A program made the position numbers and the translations under genes. Positions 10,921 through 22,929 of a DNA stretch of 64,000 nt are shown piece by piece. Under the pieces are notes generated by a model. The model was not told the DNA's origin and searched no databases. It worked only from the letters and a program-made list of their open reading frames with translations. Each line of letters opens with the position of its first letter. Positions within the stretch are counted from its first letter, which is position 1. Origin of the DNA: Lytechinus pictus (lineage: Eukaryota > Echinodermata > Echinoidea > Temnopleuroida > Toxopneustidae); assembly GCF_037042905.1 (NCBI RefSeq), contig NW_026974141.1, positions 4,022,001 to 4,086,000 of the forward strand, in the 5' to 3' direction.

Positions 10921-12280
10921 GTAAAGACATCTTTTGGGACGACTTGCCCTTGATTTACTAAAATAAAGCTGGGATTGATAAAAAAATGTATAAAAACTCT
11001 GGAATCATGAATATGATAAATAAGAATGATAAATGAAATAGTATTAAATATTTTTTTTGTGATTGTTTCTATTAGAGTTTAGAATTCAAATACTTTTTTT
11101 TTCTGGACAATGAAATTTTAGGTCCTATATCAAGTAGATATGTAAGGATAGTATTACTTGTGTAACGTTCTGAAATTCAAATTAGTATTATTCATTAAAT
11201 GAAGGGGCTATGTGCAATTGCTCATTATATGTACAGTACTGATGAAAATTGTATTATATGATTTAGGATTTGAAATTAGTTTTTATACAGTTTACTTTCC
11301 ATGAAATGAACATATAATTGTCAATCAATGTAGAAAGAACTATAAAATGCAAATAAAATGGTGTATCATTTTATCTCTCAGTTTTGTATTATTTCATCCT
11401 GCAGGTTTGTACAAAAGCAAAAATATTTTTTTTCTCCAATTTTTACTGATAAAATCTAGAAATTATCAGCATGGAATTTCAACGATGCCTGAAAAAGGAT
11501 TAGTGATAAAGAAATTGGTTTCCTATTGTTTATTGTCATAAATATATTTCCCATTAAACATTCCAATGGAGAGAGGTATTTGTTTGTCATTACATGACAA
11601 AGATTTATTTATTTCATGTTGTATCATTTCATGATATATGCTTTAAAAGCTCAGAGTATTGTGTATCAGTCCTGATTTAAATATGTTTAGCAAAGTTTTA
11701 TATTTACATGCAGACCTGAAAGATATCTTTTGTCTTGCATATTGTATTTCTAGAATTGAGAAATGCATTATTTGATTAATATAAAAAGAATAGCATTTTT
11801 AAAACTTGCCGTATTTTATAGCAAGCAGTCTCCAAATGAGGATGATAACAAATGAAGTGTATATTGTAAGTATATGTTATAAGGTTAAGCAGAAAATATT
11901 TAAATTATTACTTTCAGCAGGTAAGGTGAAAACCTCTATGGGTGCAAAATATATGATACCTTGCTTCGACCATGAATACCAATATATTACAAACTAGATC
12001 CTGCTTCAACCGTAATTGATTTATTCAATGACTTGGTGATGGATATTCCTTATATTGTTTAGTATTTAATTGTATTGTCTGTTGTAAATTATGCGATGAA
12101 GCTTACACGTATTGCATCTCCCAATGTATTATTAATATGATGTTTACATCTTTGGTGGACCAGGCTAAATTTCTACTTTAGAGAAAAGTACTATAAATGT
12201 ATAATTATGTTGTTTGTGTAAAAAAGAATGTTCATTAGTGAGGGAGTCGGACCTTTGGGTGTTCAGTTTATTTGTCATCT
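10921..12280. other. AT-rich gene-free stretch
   Basis: Low-complexity AT-rich DNA; short open frames only. Nothing recognised. Confidence 0.4.
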
Positions 12281-12281
12281 T

Positions 12282-12409
12282 GGTCCCGTAACAAAGGTTA
12301 GCGATTAATCGTACGCTTGATTTTCACTATTGATTGTACATTGTAGTAAATGGAATCAATTGTAGAAAAATGTTCTACGATCATTGCTAAGCTTTGTGTT
12401 ACGGGCCCC
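12282..12409. mobile_element. Small MITE with GGKCCCGTAACA ends
   Basis: ggtcccgtaacaaaggttagc and gctaagctttgtgttacgggcc are inverted. A longer relative lies at 28618-28775, and an eroded end lies near 29783. Confidence 0.65.
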
Positions 12410-12668
12410 TGGAATGAAAATAACAACATTATAACAATAACAACGCTGTTGTATGAGGAAATTGGTTTAGCAATAGCTGAAATATCTATGGCAATGTCAT
12501 TTGAAGGTTGGTTTGTGCGATTATATGGCCAGACCCTTCATAGTAGAGCGGATTAGCCGAACAATTGTGCAAATTATGACTAAAGCATGAAACTTTCACA
12601 AGTATTAGTATATGCCGTAAGATTTATTTTAAAGATGGGAGGTAAATTTATAAATGCCATTTTCGGCC

Positions 12669-14696
12669 GTTGCCATGGCAACAGATTAATTTCTCCAAAA
12701 TAACATGCATTCCCATGTAAATGGTAAATAAACATGATATAGATGACCAAAATGATAATGTTCAGGCTCCCAATTGAATACATATGAAATTTAGAAATAT
12801 TCAAGATCTTTAAGAAAGGTCCAATTGGTCCGTTGCCATGGCAACGGCTTGTTTTTCCCCAGAAAAGTAAAAATTTTGATTAAAAAAACGTTGTAGAATA
12901 TGATTTATCTTTAATTTCCCCTAACTTTACAGTGCTTATCGAAGATATTTTGGTTGCTAAATGTGTAAATTACATCTCAAGCCATTGCCATGGCAACCAA
13001 ATAACATCTAATTTACAAAAATAACATGTTTGACAAGACAATGGACAGGTGGAAAATACAAGTGGAATTAACTTTATCTGTATGCTTAAGATTTGACCCC
13101 CTCATTTGAACAAAAAATACAGAAAGTGTTCTGCAGGAGTTCTTTATAAAGATAAGAATTAATGTTGCCTTGGTAAAGCTTGAATTGAATTTAAAAATAA
13201 ACAATTTTGCAAAGGACCCGTTGCCATGGCAACATCTTATTTCCCTCTAGAAAAGTGAAAATATTGATAAAAATGTAAAATACATGTACAGTAAGATCAT
13301 CATTCCAGTTTCTCTAATTTCAAGGTACTAATTGAGATATGTTTGTGACTAAATTTTATAAATATAACATCTTAAGCCATTGCCATGGCAACCAAATAAC
13401 ATCTAATTTTTTTTTAAAGTGGATGATAAGGTTAAAAACAGGTGAAAGATACAATGAATATTAACTTAATGTGCATTCGTAAGGTCTGACCAACTCAATT
13501 AATTTAGGGGAAAATAATACAGTCAGTGTTCTGCATGAACTAAATTAGAATGATAAACATTGATGTTGCCTTGGTAATACTTGAATTCAACAATAAATAT
13601 TAATATTCAAAATGGCCTGTTGCCATAGCAACAGCTCATTTAGTATCAGTTTTGATTAAAAAAGGGACTGTAGAATCTGATTTTTCTTGCATTTACCCTA
13701 ATCTTTGTGTGCTAAACATCGATATGTTTGATGCAAAATGTATAAATAACATATGAAGCTATTGCCATGGCAACCAGATAATATCTAATACTAAAAAATG
13801 ATTTGGATGACAAGATTTTGGACAGGTGGAAAATACAAATAACTCAATATGCGAAAGGTTTGGCCGGTCATTTAATTTCGAACAAAAATTTCAGTAAGAG
13901 TTCTGTATGAGTTCATCAGAATAATAAAATTATGTTGCCTTGGTAATACTTGAATTTAATGATAAATATTAGTGTTTCAAATGTCCCGTTGCCATGGCAA
14001 CAGCTCATTCCCCCCAGAAAAGTATCATGTTTGATAAACAAAAAAATTGTAAAATCTTATTTTTATTTCATTTGCCCCAATTTTAGGGAGCTAAGCATAT
14101 ATATGCTTGCTGTTACTAAATAAATAACATCTTCAGCCTTTGCCATGGCAACCAATTAAGATATAATTTTTAAAACAAACTAACACAGTTGTAATGATAA
14201 TGGACAGGTGGAATGTAAAGTAAAGATTTACTTAATCTACATAAGGTTTGACTTTGACCAGTCATTAAGTTTTGAACAAAAAATACAGTAAGTGTTCCGC
14301 ATGAGTTCATTAGCATGATAAAAACTGATGTTGCCTTGGTAATGCTTGAATTTATTGATATCAATGTTTACAAATGTGTGTTCTGTTCCCATGGCAACGG
14401 GTCATTTTATTCCCCCTAAAATACCATCTTTGATAAAAAAAATACCTTGTAGAATCTTATTTTTCATTCAATTCTACTAAGTTTAGGGTGCCAAACATAC
14501 ACGTACATCTCTGTTGATTAATGTATAAATAACATCTTAAGGCATTACCATGGCAATAAAATAACATATAATTTACCCCAAAAATAACATGGCTGACAAG
14601 ATAATGGACAGGTGGAAAATACAATAAAATTAACTTAATATGCTTGAATTTATTGATATCAATGTTTACAAATGTGTGTTCTGTTCCCATGGCAAC
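12669..14696 (+). repeat. Left-arm array of GTTGCCATGGCAAC motifs
   Basis: Motifs start at 12669, 12832, 12984, 13220, 13379, 13619, 13761, 13988, 14139, 14385, 14544 and 14683. Four (12669, 12832, 13220, 13988) are perfect; others differ by one or two bases (ATTGCC..., GTTGCCATAGCAAC). Perfect copies alternate with variants, so the true period is a two-motif unit of roughly 370-400 bp. Confidence 0.85.
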
Positions 14697-14747
14697 GGGT
14701 CATTTTATTCCCCCTAAAATACCATCTTTGATAAAAAAATACCTATA
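14348..14747 (+). repeat. Local direct duplication inside the left arm
   Basis: About 100 bp starting aatttattgatatcaatgtt and including ctgttcccatggcaacgggt appears at 14348 and again at 14645, near-identical, 297 bp apart. tggctgacaagataatggac is likewise repeated at about 14590 and 14772. This makes the left arm longer than the right. Confidence 0.8.
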
Positions 14748-14899
14748 CATACACGTACATCTCTGTTGTTAAAATAATATGGCTGACAAGATAATGGACA
14801 GGTGGAAAATACAATAAAATTAACTTAATATGCGTAAGGTTTGACCTACTCTTTTAATTTTAAAATCACATTAAGTGTTATGCATGATTTCTTACGATA

Positions 14900-16015
14900 T
14901 GTTGATTTGGTAATGCTTGAACATAATGATAAATATCAATGTTGCCAATGGTCCCTTAAAAGTACAAATTTTGATAAAAATAATATGTTTATTTTATTTC
15001 CTAGTCCCTTATTTGAGGGTGCTGAACATAAATATGCTAAATGATAAGCACCATCTTATTTCATTATACATGGCATCGACATAAGACCTACAAAAATCAT
15101 ATCAGACTTTTTTGGACTCAAATAAATTCCCGAAACTCTCATTTCGAGGCTGGTCAATTTCATTCAAAGTATTCGCAGGCTGCCATTTTGAAGAAAGCGT
15201 CTTGGTGTGATTTGTGCTTTAAGGCCGTTCATCATATCAATATATAAGGGGATAATAGGCGTTGATAAATCAAAATCAAAAGTCTATCTGAGGAGTTGAC
15301 ATGGTCTTGAGCTCCTAATCAATGTAAATACAGTAAATCAACTTTTACATGGAAATCATTATAATTTTGCTTTGTCTGACTGTTTTAGCATAATACTTGG
15401 CTCGAAATTTGATGGCAAAGAATTATCAAGTATCATCTGCTAGTACGCATTTTAATTTCTGCATATATCAGAAAATTTTTACTTTTTGAAAATTCCCATC
15501 ATTTCTTGAAAATTGCCGAAAATTCAAAAAATTCCCACCAAATGCCCGTTTATTCCCATGAAAAGATTCCATCAAGAAAATTCCCGGAAATTCTGCAACC
15601 CTACTCCCCCCAAAAAAAATCATTACCAAGAAAAAAATAAAGAGAAAGTGAAATAGAGATGGATAAAATATGATTGTTTTACGAATACTATACCCAAAAT
15701 CTTTTACAAAATTTTATTTTTGTAAAAAAAAAGGAAAAATTTCGAAAGTTTTACTCTTTCGCTGGGCTAGCTGACAACTTTTGAAAATAAATTTTACTCA
15801 ATACATCATATCTGGACCCCTCAAAATTACACTACAGATTTTGACGAAGAAGATTTTGAAATACTGTGATAATTTTTAAATTAACATAATTATGAATCTA
15901 ATCAACATGAAGTATAATCTATTCACTGCTATTTTTACATGATAAATATATAGACTTTAAAAATACCCTTACTGGTTGAAAGGTTGAAAAGATAAAATAA
16001 GTACTCCAGGGTAAC
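14900..16015. other. Spacer between left arm and core of the foldback element
   Basis: No partner in the right half is visible. Around 15475-15600 there is a run of short words (gaaaattccc, aaattccc) ending in gaaattctgcaaccct. No gene. Confidence 0.45.
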
Positions 16016-16019
16016 AGCA

Positions 16020-17440
16020 AAATCCAAGATGGTGCCCTCACTGGCTGCCGTAGGCTAAAAATCCACAACTCATCCATTACTTGATAAAATGGCTTTAATT
16101 TGTTTTTTATTCACTGGTTATTAAGGATCAATAGTACATAGGGCCAAGTTACAGGGACAGCCAGTGGTCTGGAATGTCCAAAAACATAAGATGGCTTCAA
16201 AAAATTGAATCTAAAATGGTTGCTGATACCTAACTTAAGCGGACGTAGCTCATTTCATATTGGCCTAGGGGAAGTGATTTTGACTTTAAATCCTTGGTTT
16301 CAAGAGTCTAATAATATTAGGACAAGTTACAACGACAGTCAAGTATGTCCGAAAATCCAATATGGCTTCCGAAAAAATTATAAAATGGCTGCTGATACTT
16401 AAAAGTGGAATAGCTCATTTTATATTCACCTGTGAGATATGAATTTGGTGTCTAAACTATGATTTCAAAGGCGAATAATACATTAGGACAAGCTACACGG
16501 GCAGTCGGTGGTCTTGTATGTCCAAAATTCCAAGATGGCTTCCAAAAAAGATATAAAACAATGTCTAATGTTGCTTACAAATAAACATAGTTCGTTCAAT
16601 ATCTGTCTGGGGAATATGATTTTGGTGTCTAAACCATATTTTAAAGGGTCAAGTAATGCATTAGGACAAGTTACAAGGACAGTCGGTGGTTTGGTATGTT
16701 AAAAAACGCAAGATGGCTTACAAAATGGGGTCTAAAATTGACTGTTGTTACTTAAAAATTGGCAGAGCTCATTCTATATCCGCCTGTGAGATGTGATTCT
16801 GGTGTCTAAACCATATTTTCAAGAGTCAAATAATAAATTAGGACATAGTTTGTTCAATATCTGTCTGGGGAATATGATTTTGATGTCTAAACCATAATCA
16901 TAAAACCATGGTTTAATGCATTAGAACAAGTTACGAGGACAGTCAGTGGACTGGTATGTTAAAAAAATCCAAGATGGCCTCCAAAATGGGGTCTAAATTG
17001 ACTGTTGGTACTTCAATATGGACATAATATAGTTCATTAATAATATACATTGGGGATATGATTTTGGTGTCTACACTAGTATTTAAAGGGTCAAGTAATA
17101 CTGTACATTTGGTCAAGTTGAAAGGACAGTCAGGAGTCATTATTGTGTCAAAAAATTCAAAGATGGCTTGAAAAATGGGGGTTATAATGTTACTAAAAAA
17201 TGGACATAGTACATCAAAAATACACCTGGGGATATTATTTTGGTGTCTACACTAGGGTTTCAAGGATCAAATTATACTTTGGGACTGGTTACAATTGTCC
17301 ATTTTGCCTGAAAATCCAAGATGGCTTCCATAAATGGGTTCTAAAATGACGACTGTTACTTTGAAGTGGATGTAATATCCACTTGTGAGAAATAATTTTG
17401 GTGCCTACATTCAAAATGCAAGCAGGTAAGAGATGGCAAC
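16020..17440 (+). repeat. Core array, forward orientation (CCAAGATGGCTTCC unit)
   Basis: Tandem degenerate units of about 160-190 bp (one longer step of about 260 bp), each with ccaagatggcttccaaaaatg-like sequence (near 16023, 16190, 16352, 16531, 16707, 16970, 17160 and 17317), ggtgtctaaaccat and acaaggacagtcggtgg. AAGATGGC matches the core of the YY1 site. Confidence 0.75.
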
Positions 17441-17449
17441 AGCACCCAT

Positions 17450-18430
17450 TGATGTAATTTTAGAATCTACCTTGGATTTTGGACAAAATTGATAACTAAC
17501 CATCCTTGTTACTTGTCCTAATGTAACAGTGGACCCTTCATACCACAGTGTAGACACCAAAAATGTTTCTCACATATTGATGTTGTATGAACTCAGATAA
17601 TTTCTGAGTGATATAAGTCATTTTAGATGCCATTTTGAAAATCCTCTTGGATTTTTAGGATAAAATGGACAACTGGATATCATTGTAACCAGTCTAAACA
17701 TATTTTTAAACCTTGAAACCAAAGTGTGAACACCAAAATAATTTTATCTTGGTGGATTTTAAATGAACTATGTCAATTTTTAAGTAAAAGATTCGATTAG
17801 ACTCCAATTGTCGGAAGCCATCTTGGATGTTTAGACACACTGGATTACTGACTGTCCTTGTAACTTGTTCCAATGTACATGATGTATTTACTGACTTTTA
17901 AAACCATGGTTTAGAATTAGATATCAAAATAATATGCCCTTGGCATATATTACACGAAACATGTCCATTTGTTAGTAACAGGGAGCTATTCCATTTTTGG
18001 AAGCCACATTGAATTTTTGGACAAACTTGACCACTGACTGTCCTTGTTACTTGTCCTAATGTATTATTTGACCCATTTAACCATGACATAAACATATTCC
18101 AGGATATCAAACAAACTACTTTTTTAATGCAGCAACAGCAATTTTAGACTCCATTTTTGGAAGCCATCTTGGATTTTTTTATATAATGGACAACTGACTG
18201 TCCATTCAACTTGTCATAGTGTATTATTTGACCATTGAAACCATGGTCTAGACACCAAAATCATATATCTCAGATTGATAGGAAATTACCTATATGTTCA
18301 TTTATATATCAACAGCCATTTCAAACTCCATTTTTGGAAGCCGTCTTAGGGTTTTGGACACGTCAGACCACTGGCTGTCCTTGTAACTAGTCCCAATGTA
18401 CTACTTCACCCTTAAAACCATCCCATAGAA
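17450..18430 (-). repeat. Core array, reverse orientation
   Basis: The same unit as 16020-17440 but inverted: ggaagccatcttgga near 17813 and 18165, with variants near 17630, 17998 and 18328, plus actgactgtccttgtaactt and ggtctagacacc. The head-to-head junction is near 17445. Confidence 0.75.
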
Positions 18431-18464
18431 ACCAAATTAAGCCACTGAAATTAGATGTTATTTG

Positions 18465-19958
18465 GTTGTCATGGCAATGGCTTAAGTTATTTGTACATCA
18501 ATTAACAGCAAACATATCTATGCTTTGCACCCTAAAATTAGGGGAAATTTATGACAAAATGCAGATTTTAAACTGTTTTTCGATCAAATTTGGTGCTTTT
18601 CTTGGAAAAAAAGAGTCGTTGCCATGGCAACGGCCCATTTGCAACATTGATATTTATCATTAACTTCAAGCATTACCAAGGTAACCTCAAATTTCATCAT
18701 TCTAATGAACTAATGCGAAACACTGTAATCTTTGTTCAAAATTAAAAGACTGGGTCAAACCTTGAGTTAATTGTTATAAATTGCATTTTCCACCTGTCCA
18801 TTATCATGTCAACCATGTTATATTTTTTTTCAAATTAGATGTTATTTGGTTGCCATGACAATGGATTTATATGTTATTTGCATGTTAACAGCAAACATAT
18901 ATCTATTCTTACCCTAAAGTTAAGGGAAATGAAAGAAAAATTAGATTATACAGTCCTTTGTTAAAATCAAAACTGCTATTGTTCTTGGGTAAATGATCCG
19001 TTGCTATGGCAACAGGCCATTTGGAACATTGATATTTATCGTTGAATTCAAGTATTACCAAGGCAACATCAATGTTTATCATTTTAATTAGTTCATGCAG
19101 AACACTGACTGTATTAGTTTCCCCTAAATTAGTTGAGTAGGTCAGACCTTACGAATGCACATTAAGTTAATATTCATTGTATCTTTCACCTGTTTTTAAC
19201 CTTATCATCCACTTTAAAAAAAAATTAGATGTTATTTGGTTGCCATGGCAATGGCTTAAGATGTTATATTTATATATTTAATCACAAAAATATATCGATT
19301 AGTACCTTTAAATTAGGGAAAATGGAATGATGATCATACTGTACATGTATTCTACATGTTTATCAATATTTTTACCTTTCTAGAGGAAAATAAGCTGTTG
19401 CCATGGCAACGGGCCCTTTGTAAAATTGTTCCTTTTTAAATTTAATTCAAGCATTTCCAAAGCAACATAATATTTTATCTTTATAAAGAACTCCTGCAGA
19501 ACAATTTTGTATTTTTTGTTCAAATGAGGGGGTCAAAACTTAAGCATACAGATTAAGTCAATTCCAATTGTATTTTCCACCTATCCATTGTCTTGACAAC
19601 CATGTTATTTTTGTAAATTAGATGTTATTTGGTTGCCATGGCAATGGCTTGAGATGTAATTTACACATTTTGCAACCAAAATATCTTTGTTAAGCACTGT
19701 AAAATTAGGGGAAATTAAAGATATATCATATTCTACAACTTTTTTTAATCAAAATTTTATTTTTCAGGGGAAAAACAAGCCGTTGCCATGGCAACGGACC
19801 ATTTGGAACTATCTTAATGATCTTGAATATTTCTAAATTTCATATGTTTTCAATCGGGAGCCTGAAAATTATCATTTTGGTCATCTATATCATGTTTATT
19901 TACCATTTATATGGGAATGTATGTTGTTTTGGAGAAATTAATCCGTTGCCATGGCAAC
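18465..19958 (-). repeat. Right-arm array of GTTGCCATGGCAAC motifs
   Basis: Motifs start at 18465, 18618, 18849, 19000, 19239, 19397, 19632, 19782 and 19945. Each pairs with a left-arm motif: start plus partner end gives 32617 to 32632 for all nine pairs, so the arms have kept spacing to within about 15 bp over 1.5 kb. Confidence 0.85.
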
Positions 19959-20115
19959 GGCCGAAAATGGGATTTATAAATTTACCTCCCATCTTTAAAA
20001 TAAATCTTATAGCATATACTAATACTTGTGAAAGTTTCATGCTTTAGTCAAAATTTGCACAATTGTTGTGATTTTTGGAGCTCATCCGCTCTACTATCAT
20101 ATAATTGCCCGGGAT

Positions 20116-20455
20116 AATTGCCTGCTGATGATTTTTTCCCCATAAATTATCATCTGTATGGACGAGAATATTTGTAGATTTAAAGGGGTGTAGGTGTATT
20201 TCCACACAACGTTTGGTTATGTGATAACACAGCTCGCTAAAATCACGGAACTTCGGAGTAAGCCTACTTCTTTTTTTCTTGATTTCCTGTTGTATAATGT
20301 GATTTTGGTTGTGTTTGTTCATGCCGATGTGGTTATCTGTCTTGATTTTTACATTCAATGCTCATAAAGATTTGAGAAATAAACTTACATAGTATAAGAA
20401 TTATGATAACAGATTTTTTAAAGTGTTGTGCTGTGTGTTGAATTTATATGAAGTC
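20116..20455. other. Flank of the foldback element
   Basis: Nothing recognised; the short minus-strand open frame has no domain. Confidence 0.35.
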
Positions 20456-20457
20456 AA

Positions 20458-20880
20458 CATGATAATCATCATCTTCATAATTATTATCATAATCTTCATC
20501 ACTATCATCATCAACACAATCATTGTCATTATTATCATCAACATTTTCACTAGCTGTCATCATCATCATAATTATTGTAATATCGATCACCATCATCATC
20601 AATATCATCACCATCATCAACAAAATTATCATCTTCCTCATCACCATCATCATTATCATCACCATCATCATCATCATTATCATTATCACTATCATCATCA
20701 TCGCTATCATCATCATCACTATCATCATCACTATCATCGTCATCATCACCATCATCATCATCACTATCATCGTCATCATCATCATCACTATCATCATCAT
20801 CATCACTATATATCATCATGCAGCACGATCATATAATCATCCCTCATCATCACCATCATCATCATCATCGTCATCATATC
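20458..20880. repeat. (ATC)n/(TCA)n microsatellite
   Basis: Imperfect trinucleotide run atcatcatcaccatcatc and variants. It produces open frames of His, Ile, Met or Asp in several frames, all artefacts of the repeat. Confidence 0.9.
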
Positions 20881-21130
20881 ATTAGTATCATATCGGGAGG
20901 TGTACTTTGGAGAGAGGGAGGGCGTACGGCGGGGCATATTGGCGGCGGAAGCCAAAAAATTTAGGGGGGTCCATGAAATTCAGGGATGGACAGGGGTAAA
21001 AAAATTGGACAAGTATAAAAAAAAAATGTTATCAACCGAAATTTAAGGGGGGAGGGTCCGTCCCGGCCCCCACCTCAAATTTAGGGGGGACAGGACCCCT
21101 CCGCCCCCCCCCCCCCCCCCGCCGCCTATG
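20881..21130. repeat. G/C-run rich repeat
   Basis: gaaatttaaggggggagg and caaatttaggggggaca flank homopolymer runs ending in about 18 C. Probably a degraded transposon end. Confidence 0.35.
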
Positions 21131-21229
21131 AGGCGGGGCATAAGGTTAAGGGGTTGTACTCGATATGAATGTAAAAAGAAAGTGAGAGATGAAGAGGGAG
21201 TGAGAGAGATTGGAATCTTGGGCCCGGGA

Positions 21230-21730
21230 AATTAAACATCTTTATCACTGTAATGAGCCGGTACGTAGCCATGCCGCCCGCGCGCGGTACCGGTTGCGTT
21301 GGCGCCGGTTTACCGCGCAAATACCACGTGGCCGGCTAGGCTGCGAGCGCGGCGCAGCCGGCCTAATTATCGCGCATTTTTGCATTATCATCGATCGATC
21401 AACGCGCGCCCGTCGTGATTCTTGAAGCACATGTTCTGATCCAATTAGCTGATGAAGTAAATGATTCTTCATGTATATACGGAATGCTTATGAATGTTCT
21501 TTCATCCCAGGGGCATGCCGGTTCAGGACCCAACTTCGTAGAACTAGCCTAAGCCCCCAAATTAAGCCAAGGTTTAAATTAGGGTGGTGTTTTTGTCTCA
21601 CTATCTCAATCAGCTTCTCCGCCTCGGCTCCGGGCACCATACGCCGACGGTATCGAGTCCGGCCAGACGCCGGCAACGCAGCCGGAGCTGGAGTACGAGT
21701 GCAAGCAGCTGCTGGTGAGTATCGGGGTTG
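21230..21730 (+). promoter_or_regulatory. CpG-rich candidate promoter / first exon of UFSP1
   Basis: A local island of CG dinucleotides in AT-rich DNA (cgcgcgcggtaccggttgcg, gctgcgagcgcggcgcagcc), with an E-box CACGTG at 21325. A donor ctgctg|gtgagt lies at 21715 and a possible acceptor tctcaatcag at 21604-21613. The first recognised UFSP1 coding exon has its own acceptor, so an upstream exon is expected and this is the best candidate. Transcription not shown. Confidence 0.35.
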
Positions 21731-22140
21731 CCGGTTGAGAGTGTGAGCTGTGTGTGTGGTATTTAATTGATGCTTAAAACTTGACACAGGTACCTAACAG
21801 TTATAGTATTACTAATACGTGGATACAGGGGGGGGGGGGTGGGGGGGAGGGGTTAAACTGTCTAGATAATCATCAATTAATTATTACCATGATTACCAGA
21901 AGTAAAGACCGGAAAATCTCCAGGAGAAGTCCGAAGTTCATTTCTGTACTAGTAGTAGACTAGTAGTACTGACACTTGACTAGCCACAGCCAGCGCTCCC
22001 CCTCCCACTCTGTCAGTAGTATACTGATGTGGTGGGAGGGGCAGCGCTGGCTAGATAAGTTTTATTGGTAGCGAAACAGCTTCCATTTTGGACTGATGAC
22101 CTTCTTATTTTCATGATAAATTTGCAATGTAATTTTTGTC
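21731..22140. other. Intron/flank with G run and short palindrome
   Basis: Contains ggggggggggtgggggggag near 21828. At about 21975-22055 the words gccagcgctccccctcccac and gtgggaggggcagcgctggc form an inverted repeat of about 18 bp around a 38-bp loop, a likely small MITE. Confidence 0.45.
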
Positions 22141-22922
22141 TCACCTGCATAGCAGAGTGAGACTATAGGCGCCGCTTTTCCGACGGCGGCGGCGACGGCG
22201 ACGGCGGCGGCGACGGCGGCGGCGGCGTCAACACCAAATCTTAACCTGAGGTTAAGTTTTTGAAATGACAGCATAACTTAGAAAGTATATGGACCTAGTT
22301 CATGAAACTTATACATAAGGTTAATCAAGTATCACTGAACATCCTGCATGAGTTTCACATCACATGACCAAGGTCAAAGGTCATTTAGGGTCAATGAACT
22401 TTGGCCGAATTGGGGGTATCTGTTGAATTACCATCATAACTTTGAAAGTTTATGGATCTGATTCATGAAACTTGGACATAATAGTAATCAAGTATTACTG
22501 AACATCCTGTGCAAGTTTAAGGTCACATGATCAAGGTCAAAGGTCATTTAGGGTCAATGAACTTTGGCCAAATTGGGGTATTTGTTGAATTACAGCCATA
22601 AATTTGAAAGTGTGTTGGTCTAGTTCATAAAACTTGGACATAATAGTAATAAAGTATCACTGAACATCCTGTGCGAGTTTCAGGTCACATGATCAAGGTC
22701 AAAGGTCATGTAAGGTCAAAGAACTTTGGCCACGTTGGGGGTATTTGTTGAATTGCCATCATATCTCTATAAGTGTATTGGTCTAGTTCATAAAACGTGG
22801 AAATAAGAGTAACCAAGTATCACTGAACATCTTGTGCGAGTTATAGTAGTTTTCAAAATCAGCACTGCTGCTATATTGAATCGCGTGATGCAGGTGAGAC
22901 GGCCAGAGGCATTCCACTTGTT
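22138..22922. repeat. 163-bp tandem repeat with DR1 sites, inside a GTCTCACCTGCAT element
   Basis: Bounded by gtctcacctgcatagcagag and gatgcaggtgagac (inverted). It opens with a ggcggcgacggcg run, then three units about 163 bp apart containing aggtcaaaggtca (22371, 22534, 22696), cactgaacatcctg and gaactttggcc, plus a decayed fourth. Confidence 0.75.
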
Positions 22923-22929
22923 GTTTTTA

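Larger units (their letters stand above)
12515..20115. mobile_element. Large foldback element with X-box (RFX-site) arrays
   Basis: Left arm about 12515-14900 and right arm about 18440-20115 are reverse complements. The outermost shared words are tagtagagcggat near 12540 / atccgctctacta near 20093, and aaagcatgaaactttcac near 12583 / gtgaaagtttcatgcttt near 20028. Both arms carry GTTGCCATGGCAAC every roughly 140-240 bp. The core (16020-18430) is two head-to-head arrays of a different unit. No transposase frame is visible. The structure resembles the sea-urchin TU foldback elements in being modular with long inverted repeats; identity with them is not shown. Confidence 0.8.

Noticed and set aside
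12515..20115. CRISPR-like array
   Set aside because: Units are long, degenerate and inverted between arms, and the genome is eukaryotic.
19817..20358. Open frames in the right arm of the foldback and its flank
   Set aside because: The matching left-arm segment also gives a frame (12580-12804), as expected of an inverted repeat; no coding features.
20423..20885. Long open frames rich in His, Ile, Met or Asp
   Set aside because: They are frames of one (ATC)n tract, open on both strands, with no splice context or non-repeat sequence.
21471..21746. CpG-rich open frames as an independent gene
   Set aside because: Arg/Ala-rich in both strands, typical of CpG-rich DNA. Kept only as a candidate first exon and promoter.
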